Shown here in pieces: positions 18,247-25,550 of a stretch of 45,378 nucleotides of DNA (its first letter is position 1; each line of letters opens with the position of its first letter). The translations under genes and the position numbers were made by a program. Origin of the DNA: Streptomyces sp. NRRL F-6492 (lineage in GTDB: Bacteria; Actinomycetota; Actinomycetes; Streptomycetales; Streptomycetaceae). The notes under the pieces are model-generated. The model was given only the letters and a program-made list of their open reading frames with translations. It did no database searches and was not told the DNA's origin. Location of the stretch: NCBI RefSeq assembly GCF_001280125.1, contig NZ_LGEG01000260.1, positions 1 through 45,378 of the forward strand, read 5' to 3'.

Positions 18247-18660
18247 TCACGACTTCGAACCCGACTTCTCGGGCTCGACATACATGATCTTGGCCTTCAT
18301 GTAGGCCCTGGCCTGTGCCCCGACCCACACGACGGTCGTCGCGAGCAGGGTGAAGGCGAAGGCCTTGAAGTCGAACAGCGTGGTGTCCTTGAACAGGAAC
18401 AGGAACGTGAAGAGCAGCAGCAGCTGAGCCACGTACAGCAAGAGGCCCATCGCCTGGAACAGGTGCGGCAGCGACTTCGCGGTCCGCTGCAGGACCACCA
18501 GCCCGATGCCCATGAAGAGGACCACGACCAGCGTGCCGGCGACGGCGCCGAGCGCACCCTTGCCACCGGCGACCACCCCGCTGACGACCGTGGCGATGAC
18601 GCCGACGGCAGCGGTGGGTACGGCGGCGTGCAGCAGGATGCGTGCGTCGTTGGACGGCAT
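18247..18660 (-). CDS. atpI: AtpI-like membrane protein of the ATP synthase operon
   Basis: 137 residues with four hydrophobic segments (HAAVPTAAVGVIATVVSGVV, GTLVVVLFMGIGLVVLQ, AMGLLLYVAQLLLLFTFLFL and AFAFTLLATTVVWVGA). It is the first gene of the atp cluster, where AtpI, an assembly factor or Mg/Ca-handling protein for the c-ring, is found in other bacteria. ATG 18660 has GGAG about nine bases upstream; ATG 18702 is also in frame but lacks a binding site. The assignment rests on position and topology. Confidence 0.85.
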   Translation of the reverse strand: MPSNDARILLHAAVPTAAVGVIATVVSGVVAGGKGALGAVAGTLVVVLFMGIGLVVLQRTAKSLPHLFQAMGLLLYVAQLLLLFTFLFLFKDTTLFDFKAFAFTLLATTVVWVGAQARAYMKAKIMYVEPEKSGSKS

Positions 18661-18784
18661 GGCGGTGTCTCCGCTTGATGGAGGGGGCGATGGTGTCGTC
18701 ATGGACGAGCGTAATCCCGGTCCGAGGTGGGTCTCGGGGCCAACGGACCGTCGCACTACGGTCTTTCGGCACTGTCGCCGGGTC

Positions 18785-18802
18785 TCGTGAACGGTATCAC
18801 AA
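18785..18802 (-). promoter_or_regulatory. Rex-like operator (ROP) upstream of the atp operon
   Basis: On the minus strand TTGTGATACCGTTCACGA matches the Rex consensus TTGTGAANNNNTTCACAA with two differences. Rex, the NADH/NAD+-sensing repressor of Streptomyces, is known to act on cyd, nuo and atp operons. The site lies about 125 bases upstream of the atpI start, in an AT-rich stretch. Confidence 0.72.
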
Positions 18803-18830
18803 ACTATTTGAATAGGTCTTTACCCATAAG

Positions 18831-18848
18831 GTGTGCCAGTTGTCACAC
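18831..18848. promoter_or_regulatory. CRP-like palindrome in the atpI-wecA intergenic region
   Basis: GTGTGCCAGTTGTCACAC has 5-bp arms and fits the Streptomyces Crp motif GTG-N6-GNCAC exactly at 18833-18846. It is about 30 bp upstream (on the minus strand) of the Rex-like operator. Binding is inferred. Confidence 0.5.
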
Positions 18849-18922
18849 ATGAGAGTTACACCGCGCGTGTGTGCACGACAGCGGGGCACCTTGTCTGGTA
18901 ATGCCCGCCGCCGCGGCTTTCG

Positions 18923-20236
18923 TCAACTCGGCGTTCCGGCCTTCCGCCGGTCGGTGAAGCGCGCGCGGTTGCCGATGGCGGTGGCGCCGTTGATCCCGGC
19001 GGGCACCGGGACCCGCTCCTCCTCGGCCGCGGCCGGCTCCAGGGCCGCCTCCGCGGCGGGGGCCGGCCCGCGGCGCCGGTAGCGGGGCGGCACGACGGAC
19101 TCGGCCCAGCGGGGCGCGCGCGGCGTGAACCGCGGCATCAGGAGCAGCACCAGGCCGATCGCGCTGAGCGCGACGACCCCGAGGACGATCCACATCGAGG
19201 TCGAGTGGACCGAGTACGCCAGCGTCCCGAAGGCGATCAGGGCCGACCAGAAGTACATGATCAGCACCGCGCGGCTGTGCGAGTGCCCGATCTCCAGGAG
19301 CCGGTGGTGCAGGTGGCCGCGGTCGGCCGCGAACGGCGACTGGCCCTTCCAGGTGCGGCGCACGATCGCCAGGACCAGGTCCGCCATCGGGATCGCGATG
19401 ATCGTCAGCGGCAGCACGAGCGGGATGAAGACCGGCAGGGCGGCGTGGGTGGCCTCGCGGGTCGAGCCCTCGAAGAGCTTCAGCACGTCGGGGTCGACCT
19501 GGCCGGTGATCGAGATGGCGGAGGCCGCCAGGATCAGGCCGATCAGCATCGAGCCCGAGTCGCCCATGAAGATCCGCGCCGGGTGCATGTTGTGCGGCAG
19601 GAAGCCCAGGCACATGCCCATGAGGATGGCGGTGAAGAGGGTCGCGGGGGCGGCGGCCTCGATCGTGTAGCCGTACCAGAGGCGGTAGCCGTACAGGAAG
19701 AAGGCGGTGGCGGCGATGCAGACCATGCCGGCGGCGAGGCCGTCGAGGCCGTCGACGAAGTTCACCGCGTTGATGGTGAGCACCACCAGGGCGACCGTGA
19801 GGAGCGTGCCCTGCCCGGGGGTCAGGGAGACGACGCCGACGCCGGGGATCGGCAGCCACAGGATCGTCAGACCCTGGGCGACCATCACGCCCGCCGAGAT
19901 CATCTGCGCGCCCAGCTTGATGAGCGCGTCCAGCTCGAACTTGTCGTCCAGGACGCCGATCAGCCAGATCAGCGCCGCGCCGGAGAGCAGCGCCCGGGGC
20001 TCGTTGGACAGCTCGAAGACGCTGCTCAGGTTCTGCAGGTGGGCGGCGACGAGCAGGCCCGCGCACAGCCCGAAGAACATGGCGATGCCACCGAGCCGCG
20101 GAGTCGGTTCTCGGTGTACGTCGCGGGCGCGGATCTCCGGCATCGCCCCGGTCGCGATGGCGAACTTGCGCACCGGTCCGGTGAGCAGGTAGGTCACCGC
20201 GGCCGTGACGCAGAGCGTCAGCAGGTAATCACGCAC
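18923..20236 (-). CDS. polyprenyl-phosphate N-acetylhexosamine-1-phosphate transferase (WecA/TagO/MraY superfamily)
   Basis: A polytopic membrane enzyme, about 437 residues with roughly ten helices. It transfers a sugar-1-phosphate from UDP-sugar to undecaprenyl phosphate to begin cell-wall polymer synthesis. Signature blocks: REPTPRLGGIAMF, IGVLDDKFELDAL, NAVNFVDGLDGLAAG (the DGLDGL motif), FMGDSGSMLIG, and the His-rich DRGHLHHRLLEIGHS. The C-terminal 60 residues are an Ala/Glu/Arg-rich cytoplasmic tail. The start is uncertain: GTG 20236 (MRDYLLTL) fits the first helix, but GTG 20248 and 20275 are in frame; none has a strong ribosome binding site. Specificity (GlcNAc or GalNAc) cannot be read from sequence. 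Confidence 0.88.
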   Translation of the reverse strand: MRDYLLTLCVTAAVTYLLTGPVRKFAIATGAMPEIRARDVHREPTPRLGGIAMFFGLCAGLLVAAHLQNLSSVFELSNEPRALLSGAALIWLIGVLDDKFELDALIKLGAQMISAGVMVAQGLTILWLPIPGVGVVSLTPGQGTLLTVALVVLTINAVNFVDGLDGLAAGMVCIAATAFFLYGYRLWYGYTIEAAAPATLFTAILMGMCLGFLPHNMHPARIFMGDSGSMLIGLILAASAISITGQVDPDVLKLFEGSTREATHAALPVFIPLVLPLTIIAIPMADLVLAIVRRTWKGQSPFAADRGHLHHRLLEIGHSHSRAVLIMYFWSALIAFGTLAYSVHSTSMWIVLGVVALSAIGLVLLLMPRFTPRAPRWAESVVPPRYRRRGPAPAAEAALEPAAAEEERVPVPAGINGATAIGNRARFTDRRKAGTPS

Positions 20237-20343
20237 GGGCTGCCCCACAGGAATCGCTGGCCATCTCAGCCCCACACCCTAGCCGTGCCGTCCATGTGCT
20301 GGGAGACACGCGGGCCGCCCGGACGGTTGCGCCGGGGGCCAGA

Positions 20344-21591
20344 TCAGTGTGCGTACGGCGGAAATCGGCCGGTCAGCGCGCGTACTTCCGCCCGCACCCG
20401 GGCCGTCTCCGCGGGGTCGTCGCGGAGCGCGGCGGTGAACAGACCGGCGATCCTGGCCATTTCGGTGGCGCCCATGCCCTGGGTGGTGACGGCGGCCGTG
20501 CCGAGCCGGATCCCGCGCCCCTCCCCGTGCGGGAGCGCGCAGGTGTCGAGCACGACGCCGGCGGCGGCGAGCCGGGTGCGGGCGGTGCGCCCGTCGACGC
20601 CGAGGGGGGCGGGGTCGGCGGTGATGAGGTGGGTGTCGGTGCCGCCGGTGGTCAGCGCGAAGCCCTCGGCGGCGAGGGCGGCGGCGAGGACGCGGGCGTG
20701 CTCGACCACCCGGTGGGCGTACGCGGTGAACGCGGGCGTCTCCGCCTCGCCGAAGGCCACCGCCTTCGCCGCGATCGTGTGCATCTGGGCGCCGCCCTGG
20801 CTGAACGGGAACACCGCCCGGTCGATCCGTCCCGCGAGCTCCTCCCCGCACAGGACCATTCCGCCGCGCGGGCCGCGCAGCACCTTGTGGGTGGTGGCGC
20901 AGACGACGTCGGCGTACGGGACGGGGTTGGGGGCCGCTCCCCCGGCGACCAGGCCGATGGGGTGGGCCGCGTCGGCGATGAGGTAGGCGCCGGTCTCGTC
21001 GGCGATCTCGCGGAAGACCGCGTAGTCGGGGTGGCGGGGGTAGGAGATGGAGCCGCAGACGATCGCCTTGGGGCGGTGGTGGCGGGCGAGGGCGGCGACC
21101 TGTTCGTAGTCGACGAGGCCGGTCTCGGCGTCGACGCCGTACGGGACGAAGTCGAACCAGCGGCCGGAGAAGTTGGCGGGCGAACCGTGGGTGAGGTGCC
21201 CGCCGTGCTCCAGCCCCATGGCCAGGACCGTGTCACCGGGCCTGAGAAGGGCCGCGTACGCCGCCAGGACGGCCGAGGAGCCGGAGTGGGCCTGCACGTT
21301 CGCGTGGTCGGCTCCGAAGAGCGCGGTGGCCCGTTCCACGGCGATCCGCTCGACGGCGTCGGCGTACTCGCAGCCGCCGTGGTGCCGGGCGCCGGGATAG
21401 CCCTCGGCGTACTTGTTGGCGAGCGGGGAGCCGAGGGCGGCGAGGACGGCGGGCGAGGTGAAGTTCTCCGCCGCGATCAGCTGGAGGCTGTCGGCCTGCC
21501 GCCGCTCCTCGCCGAACAGCACGTCGGCGACCTCCGGGTCCTGCCGGCGCAGGACGTCGAGCTCGTCGTCGGGGGGCGCGGTGACCGGCAT
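20344..21591 (-). CDS. glyA: serine hydroxymethyltransferase, divergent second-type
   Basis: 415 residues. It interconverts serine and glycine with tetrahydrofolate, using PLP. Family blocks: LQLIAAENFTSPAVL, NKYAEGYPGARHHGGC, and ALFGADHANVQAHSGSSA. The PLP lysine is K236 in CATTHKVLRGPRGGM. Compared with housekeeping GlyA, the segment ADAAHPIGLVAGG replaces the usual D-MAHIAGLVAAG and the TTTTHK tract is CATTHK, so this is a divergent paralogue. ATG 21591 has GGAG upstream. Confidence 0.9.
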   Translation of the reverse strand: MPVTAPPDDELDVLRRQDPEVADVLFGEERRQADSLQLIAAENFTSPAVLAALGSPLANKYAEGYPGARHHGGCEYADAVERIAVERATALFGADHANVQAHSGSSAVLAAYAALLRPGDTVLAMGLEHGGHLTHGSPANFSGRWFDFVPYGVDAETGLVDYEQVAALARHHRPKAIVCGSISYPRHPDYAVFREIADETGAYLIADAAHPIGLVAGGAAPNPVPYADVVCATTHKVLRGPRGGMVLCGEELAGRIDRAVFPFSQGGAQMHTIAAKAVAFGEAETPAFTAYAHRVVEHARVLAAALAAEGFALTTGGTDTHLITADPAPLGVDGRTARTRLAAAGVVLDTCALPHGEGRGIRLGTAAVTTQGMGATEMARIAGLFTAALRDDPAETARVRAEVRALTGRFPPYAH

Positions 21592-21672
21592 GGCTGACTC
21601 CGGGCGTGGAGGGATGTCAGCACCAATGTAGGTACGGGCCGCCGGACGCGCGCGCCGAGGACCCGGCGCCGC

Positions 21673-21741
21673 GCCGTCACCCCGGTCAGCGCCGTCACCC
21701 CGGTCAGCGCCGCGCCGTCACCCCGGTCAGCGCCGTCACCA
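21673..21741. repeat. 18-bp tandem repeat at the 3' end of the phosphatase-like gene
   Basis: Three exact copies of GCCGTCACCCCGGTCAGC (21673-21690, 21691-21708, 21714-21731), plus a fourth degenerate copy. The second and third are separated by five bases, which throws the repeat out of frame and creates the stop at 21704. In frame they encode ALTGVT. Slippage here would change the protein's C-terminus. Confidence 0.8.
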
Positions 21742-22351
21742 CGGGGTCCAGGGCCTGGTTGATCTCGTCGCCGATCGAGCGGAAGAACGTGATGGGGGCG
21801 CCGTACGGGTCGTTGACCTCGTCCGCGTCCGGGGACGGGGCCAGGAGCCACCCGCGTAGAGCCGCGGCGGCGCGGACCAGGGCCCGTGCGCGTTCGACCA
21901 TGCCCTCGTCGCGCGGGTCCGGGAGCGTGGCCGGGTCGATGGCGCGGACCAGGCGGGTGAACTCCTTCAGGGTGAAGGTGCGCAGGCCCGCCGAGTGGCC
22001 CATCGAGATGACCTGCGCCCGGTGGTCGCGGGTCGCCGTCAGGACGAGGTCCGCGCGGATGACGTGCTCGTCGAGGAGCTCGCGGCCCACGAAGCCGGTG
22101 TGGTCCGCGCCGAAGTCGGCGAGGACCAGCTCCGCGTTGGCCTCCATCGGGGCGCCCTCGTGGCCCCAGGTGCCCGCGCTCTCCACGATCAGGCCGCCGC
22201 CGAGGGGGTCCCCGAGCCGGTCGCACAGGGCGTGGCGGGTCAGCCGCTCGGTGATCGGCGAGCGGCAGACGTTGCCGGTGCTGACGTGGAGGATGCGGAA
22301 GGTGTCGCTGTCGTCGTGCCCCGCTATGCCACGCCCCTCAGGGGCGGTCAA
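21704..22351 (-). CDS. low-molecular-weight protein-tyrosine-phosphatase-like protein with Cys-to-Ser at the nucleophile
   Basis: 215 residues of the LMW-PTP/arsenate-reductase fold. The P-loop reads HVSTGNVCRSPITERL (residues 22-37). The family motif is C(X)5R with the nucleophilic Cys first, so alignment puts Ser24 at that position while C29, R30 and S31 are kept. The general-acid loop is present (VNDPYGAPITFF). It is therefore either inactive, a substrate trap, or a changed chemistry. TTG 22351 overlaps the sua5 stop (TTGA), with GAGGTGG upstream. The C-terminus ends in the 18-bp repeats. The genetic coupling to sua5 is common in Streptomyces. Confidence 0.85.
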   Translation of the reverse strand: MTAPEGRGIAGHDDSDTFRILHVSTGNVCRSPITERLTRHALCDRLGDPLGGGLIVESAGTWGHEGAPMEANAELVLADFGADHTGFVGRELLDEHVIRADLVLTATRDHRAQVISMGHSAGLRTFTLKEFTRLVRAIDPATLPDPRDEGMVERARALVRAAAALRGWLLAPSPDADEVNDPYGAPITFFRSIGDEINQALDPVVTALTGVTARR

Positions 22352-22995
22352 CTGGCCACCTCGAGGTCGGGTACGACCTTCCGGAGCTCCTCCGCGGAGA
22401 GCGCTCCCTGCCGCAGCAGCACCGGCACCGGTCCGGTCACGTCGACGATGGACGAGGGCACGTTGCCGGGCGTCGGGCCGCCGTCGAGGTACACGGAGAC
22501 GGAGTCGCCGAGCATGTTCTGCGCGGCGTCGCAGTCCTCCGGCGACGGGTGGCCGGTGAGGTTGGCCGAGGAGACGGCCATCGGGCCGACCTCGGTGAGC
22601 AGCTCGATCGCGACCGGGTGCAGCGGCATCCGGACGGCGACGGTGCCCCGGGTGTCGCCGAGGTCCCACTGGAGGGACGGCTGGTGCCGGGCGACCAGGG
22701 TCAGCGCGCCGGGCCAGAAGGCGTCGACGAGCTCCCAGGCCTGCTCGGAGAAGTCGGTGACCAGGCCGTGCAGGGTGTTCGGGGAGCCGATGAGCACGGG
22801 CGTGGGCATGTTGCGGCCGCGCCCCTTGGCGGCCAGCAGGTCCGCCACGGCCTCGCTGCTGAAGGCGTCCGCCCCGATCCCGTACACGGTGTCGGTGGGC
22901 AGCACGACCAGCTCGCCCCGGCGGACGGCGGACGCGGCCTCGCGCAGGCCCGTCAGTCGGTCGGTCGCCTCGTTGCAGTCGTATCGCCGTGCCAT
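22348..22995 (-). CDS. sua5: L-threonylcarbamoyladenylate synthase (Sua5/YwlC/TsaC family)
   Basis: 215 residues. It makes threonylcarbamoyl-AMP from threonine, bicarbonate and ATP for the t6A37 modification of ANN-decoding tRNAs. Signature segments: GELVVLPTDTVYGIGADAF, KGRGRNMPTPVLIGS, FWPGALTLVARH, TVAVRMPLHPVAIELL, and MAVSSANLTGHPSPEDC. Only the catalytic domain is present, the TsaC-like length with a short tail. It is coupled to the downstream phosphatase-like gene and follows prmC by 49 bases. Confidence 0.95.
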   Translation of the reverse strand: MARRYDCNEATDRLTGLREAASAVRRGELVVLPTDTVYGIGADAFSSEAVADLLAAKGRGRNMPTPVLIGSPNTLHGLVTDFSEQAWELVDAFWPGALTLVARHQPSLQWDLGDTRGTVAVRMPLHPVAIELLTEVGPMAVSSANLTGHPSPEDCDAAQNMLGDSVSVYLDGGPTPGNVPSSIVDVTGPVPVLLRQGALSAEELRKVVPDLEVAS

Positions 22996-23044
22996 CAGTT
23001 CCCGGCCTCCTCGTACGCGTGGTTCGTCATGGCGGTCGCGCCGT

Positions 23045-23926
23045 TCACGGCGTCGCCTTGCGGGCGGTCGCGAAGCGCGGCCGGTTGTTCAGGTCGGGGT
23101 GGTCGGCGGCGTCCGCCCAGCCGGCCTCCTCGTTGAAGATCCACGGCACCTGGCCGCCCTGGGTGTCCGCGTGCTCGATGACGACGAGGCCGCCGGGGCG
23201 GAGCAGACGGTGGGCGGTGCGCTCGATGCCGCGGATGGTGTCGAGGCCGTCCTCGCCGGAGAAGAGGGCCATCTCGGGATCGTGGTCGCGGGCCTCGGGC
23301 GCCACGTACTCCCACTCGGTGAGCGGGATGTACGGCGGGTTGGAGATGACCAGGTCGACCTGGCCGTCCAGCTCGGGCAGGGCGCTCAGCGCGTCGCCCT
23401 GGTGGACGGTGACGCGGGAGCCCTCGGCGTTCTTCCGGGTCCAGACGAGGGCGTCGTCGGAGAGCTCGACGGCGTGCACGCGGGAGCGCGGCACCTCCTG
23501 GGCCATGGCGAGGGCGATGGCCCCGGAGCCGGTGCACAGGTCGACGATGAGCGGTTCGACGACGTCCATGGCGCGCACGGCGTCTATGGCCCAGCCGACG
23601 ACCGACTCGGTCTCCGGCCGGGGCACGAAGACGCCGGGCCCCACCTGGAGCTCCAGGTAGCGGAAGAACGCCCGCCCGGTGATGTGCTGGAGGGGTTCGC
23701 GGGCCTCGCGGCGGGCGACCGTCTCCCAGTAGCGGGCGTCGAAGTCGGCGTCCTTGACGTTGTGCAGCTCCCCCCGCTTGACGCCGTGCACGAACGCGGC
23801 GAGCTCCTCGGCGTCGAAGCGCGGGGAGGGGACGCCGGCGTCGGCCAGCCGCTGGGTGGCCTGGGCCACCTCGGCAAGCAGCAGACTGCGGGGACCTGGG
23901 GGTCGCCCCCCAGAAAGTGACTGCAC
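23045..23926 (-). CDS. prmC: peptide chain release factor N5-glutamine methyltransferase
   Basis: 293 residues. It methylates the Gln of the GGQ motif in RF1/RF2 with S-adenosylmethionine. The N-terminal helical domain (LLLAEVAQATQRLADAGV) binds the release factor. The SAM domain has IVDLCTGSGAIALAMA, and the active motif is ISNPPYIPL. GTG 23926 (GGAGG six bases upstream) is the only start with a binding site; residues 4-13 (LSGGRPPGPR) are encoded by the palindromic repeat element. It follows prfA, its substrate's gene, by 91 bases. Confidence 0.93.
   Translation of the reverse strand: MQSLSGGRPPGPRSLLLAEVAQATQRLADAGVPSPRFDAEELAAFVHGVKRGELHNVKDADFDARYWETVARREAREPLQHITGRAFFRYLELQVGPGVFVPRPETESVVGWAIDAVRAMDVVEPLIVDLCTGSGAIALAMAQEVPRSRVHAVELSDDALVWTRKNAEGSRVTVHQGDALSALPELDGQVDLVISNPPYIPLTEWEYVAPEARDHDPEMALFSGEDGLDTIRGIERTAHRLLRPGGLVVIEHADTQGGQVPWIFNEEAGWADAADHPDLNNRPRFATARKATP
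23895..23912. repeat. short palindromic repeat element, copy 2 (inside the prmC start)
   Basis: CTGGGGG, TCGC, CCCCCAG. Read on the minus strand it shares TCTGGGGGSCGACCCCCAGG with the copy at 15390-15407. It lies within the first dozen codons of prmC, between the start codon and the conserved first helix. Confidence 0.6.
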
Positions 23927-23961
23927 GCTGGTCCTCCGTGGTGCGGGGTGGGGCTTGAGGA

Positions 23962-23995
23962 GGCCCGTAGGGCCCGGTGCGGGGCCTCACGGGCC
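23962..23995 (-). terminator. possible hairpin between prfA and prmC
   Basis: GGCCCGT and ACGGGCC pair around a 20-base loop that itself can fold (AGGGCCC/GGGGCCT). It may be a partial terminator or processing site; weak evidence. Confidence 0.35.
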
Positions 23996-24017
23996 GTACG
24001 GCCTTTGTGCGGGCGCC

Positions 24018-25094
24018 TTACGCGGCGGCGAGCTTCGCCGCCGAGTCGGCGTCGACGCACGCCTGGATCATCGTGTCGAGGTCGCCGTCGAGCACCTGGT
24101 CCAGGTTGTACGCCTTGAAGCCGACGCGGTGGTCCGAGATGCGGTTCTCCGGGAAGTTGTACGTCCGGATCTTCTCGGAGCGGTCGACGGTGCGGACCTG
24201 GCTGCGGCGGGCGTCGGCGGCCTTGGACTCGGCCTCCTCCTGCGCGGCGGCGAGGAGCCGGGAGCGCAGGATGCGCATGGCCTGCTCCTTGTTCTGGAGC
24301 TGGCTCTTCTCGTTCTGGCAGGAGGCGACGATGCCGGTCGGCAGGTGGGTGATGCGGACGGCGGAGTCGGTGGTGTTGACCGACTGGCCGCCGGGGCCGG
24401 ACGAGCGGTAGACGTCGATGCGCAGGTCGTTGGCGTGGACCTCGACCTCGACCTCCTCGGCCTCGGGCGTGACGAGCACGCCGGCGGCGGAGGTGTGGAT
24501 GCGGCCGGCGGACTCGGTCGCGGGGACGCGCTGCACGCGGTGCACCCCGCCCTCGTACTTGAGCCGGGCCCAGACGCCCTGGCCGGGCTCGGTGGCGCCG
24601 TTGCCGCCCTTGGTCTTCACGGCGACCTGGACGTCCTTGTAGCCGCCCAGCTCGGACTCGGTGGCGTCGATGATCTCGGTCTTCCAGCCGACGCGCTCGG
24701 CGTACCGGAGGTACATGCGGAGCAGGTCGCCGGCGAAGAGCGCGGACTCGTCGCCGCCGGCGCCGGCCTTGATCTCCAGGATGACGTCCTTGTCGTCGCT
24801 GGGGTCGCGCGGGACGAGGAGCAGGCGGAGCCTGTCGGTCAGCCCCTCCCGGTCCTTCTCCAGCTGCTTGACCTCGGCGGCGAAGTCGGGGTCGTCGTGC
24901 GCCAGCTCGCGGGCGGTCTCGATGTCGTCACCGGTCTGCTTCCAGGAGCGGTAGGTGGCGACGATCGGGGTCAGCTCGGCGTAGCGCTTGTTGAGCTTGC
25001 GCGCGTTCGCCTGGTCGGCGTGGACCGAGGGGTCCGCCAGCTTCGTCTCGAGGTCGGCGTGCTCGCCGACCAGTTCCTCGACCGCCTCGAACAT
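24018..25094 (-). CDS. prfA: peptide chain release factor 1
   Basis: 358 residues, the normal RF1 length. The stop-codon recognition tripeptide is PAT (191-193), marking RF1 (UAA/UAG) rather than RF2. The catalytic GGQ is at 235-237 in [20 protein letters not shown]. It releases nascent peptides at the ribosome. It lies between rpmE and its modifying enzyme prmC. A 10-bp-arm hairpin separates it from rpmE, so it may have its own promoter in 25095-25137. Confidence 0.97.
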   Translation of the reverse strand: MFEAVEELVGEHADLETKLADPSVHADQANARKLNKRYAELTPIVATYRSWKQTGDDIETARELAHDDPDFAAEVKQLEKDREGLTDRLRLLLVPRDPSDDKDVILEIKAGAGGDESALFAGDLLRMYLRYAERVGWKTEIIDATESELGGYKDVQVAVKTKGGNGATEPGQGVWARLKYEGGVHRVQRVPATESAGRIHTSAAGVLVTPEAEEVEVEVHANDLRIDVYRSSGPGGQSVNTTDSAVRITHLPTGIVASCQNEKSQLQNKEQAMRILRSRLLAAAQEEAESKAADARRSQVRTVDRSEKIRTYNFPENRISDHRVGFKAYNLDQVLDGDLDTMIQACVDADSAAKLAAA

Positions 25095-25137
25095 TCGGGG
25101 GCTCCTGGTTTTCGTCAGTTGCTACGGGGACGCCAAA

Positions 25138-25181
25138 GCGCCGGTCCCGGCCACCCGCGCGGGGCGACCGTGGACCGGCGC
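25138..25181 (-). terminator. terminator behind rpmE
   Basis: GCGCCGGTCC (25138-25147) and GGACCGGCGC (25172-25181) are perfect 10-bp arms around a 24-base loop, nine bases after the rpmE stop. Confidence 0.6.
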
Positions 25182-25190
25182 AGGGGCTCG

Positions 25191-25415
25191 CTACTTGTTG
25201 GCGGAGCCGGCGGCCTTGCCGAAGCGGGCCTCGAAGCGGGCGACGCGGCCGCCGGTGTCGAGGATCTTCTGCTTGCCCGTGTAGAACGGGTGGCACTCGG
25301 AGCAGACCTCGGCACGGATGGTGCCGTCGGTGAGGGTGCTACGGGTGGTGAACGACGCGCCACAGGTGCAGCTGACCTGGGTCTCGACGTACTCGGGGTG
25401 GATCTCGCGCTTCAA
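25191..25415 (-). CDS. rpmE: 50S ribosomal protein L31, zinc-binding (C+) form
   Basis: 74 residues. Four cysteines in the zinc-binding pattern, C16 and C18 (VSCTCGASF) plus C38 and C41 (VCSECHPFY), mark the zinc-containing paralogue. TTG 25415 has GGAG about five bases upstream and gives the typical MKREIHPEY start; the frame is open to 25442. A sigma-R-type promoter match lies about 105-130 bases upstream, consistent with the known thiol-stress control of this gene in Streptomyces coelicolor. Confidence 0.96.
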   Translation of the reverse strand: MKREIHPEYVETQVSCTCGASFTTRSTLTDGTIRAEVCSECHPFYTGKQKILDTGGRVARFEARFGKAAGSANK

Positions 25416-25520
25416 GGTGTCTCCTATGTTCCGGGAGGGCACCGGGTCGCTACCGCGGGTTGCGGCATGCGTGAACCGGGGCCGACGTACCAGTCTGCCA
25501 GGACCGGCCGCATCTCCCCA

Positions 25521-25547
25521 AACCGGGGTCGGGCCGGAGGTATTCCC
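25521..25547 (-). promoter_or_regulatory. sigma-R-type promoter of rpmE
   Basis: On the minus strand GGGAAT, 18 bases, GTT matches the sigma-R consensus GGGAAT-N18-GTT exactly. It lies just after the LCP gene stop. The rpmE gene is an established sigma-R target in S. coelicolor. Confidence 0.75.
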
Positions 25548-25550
25548 GGG

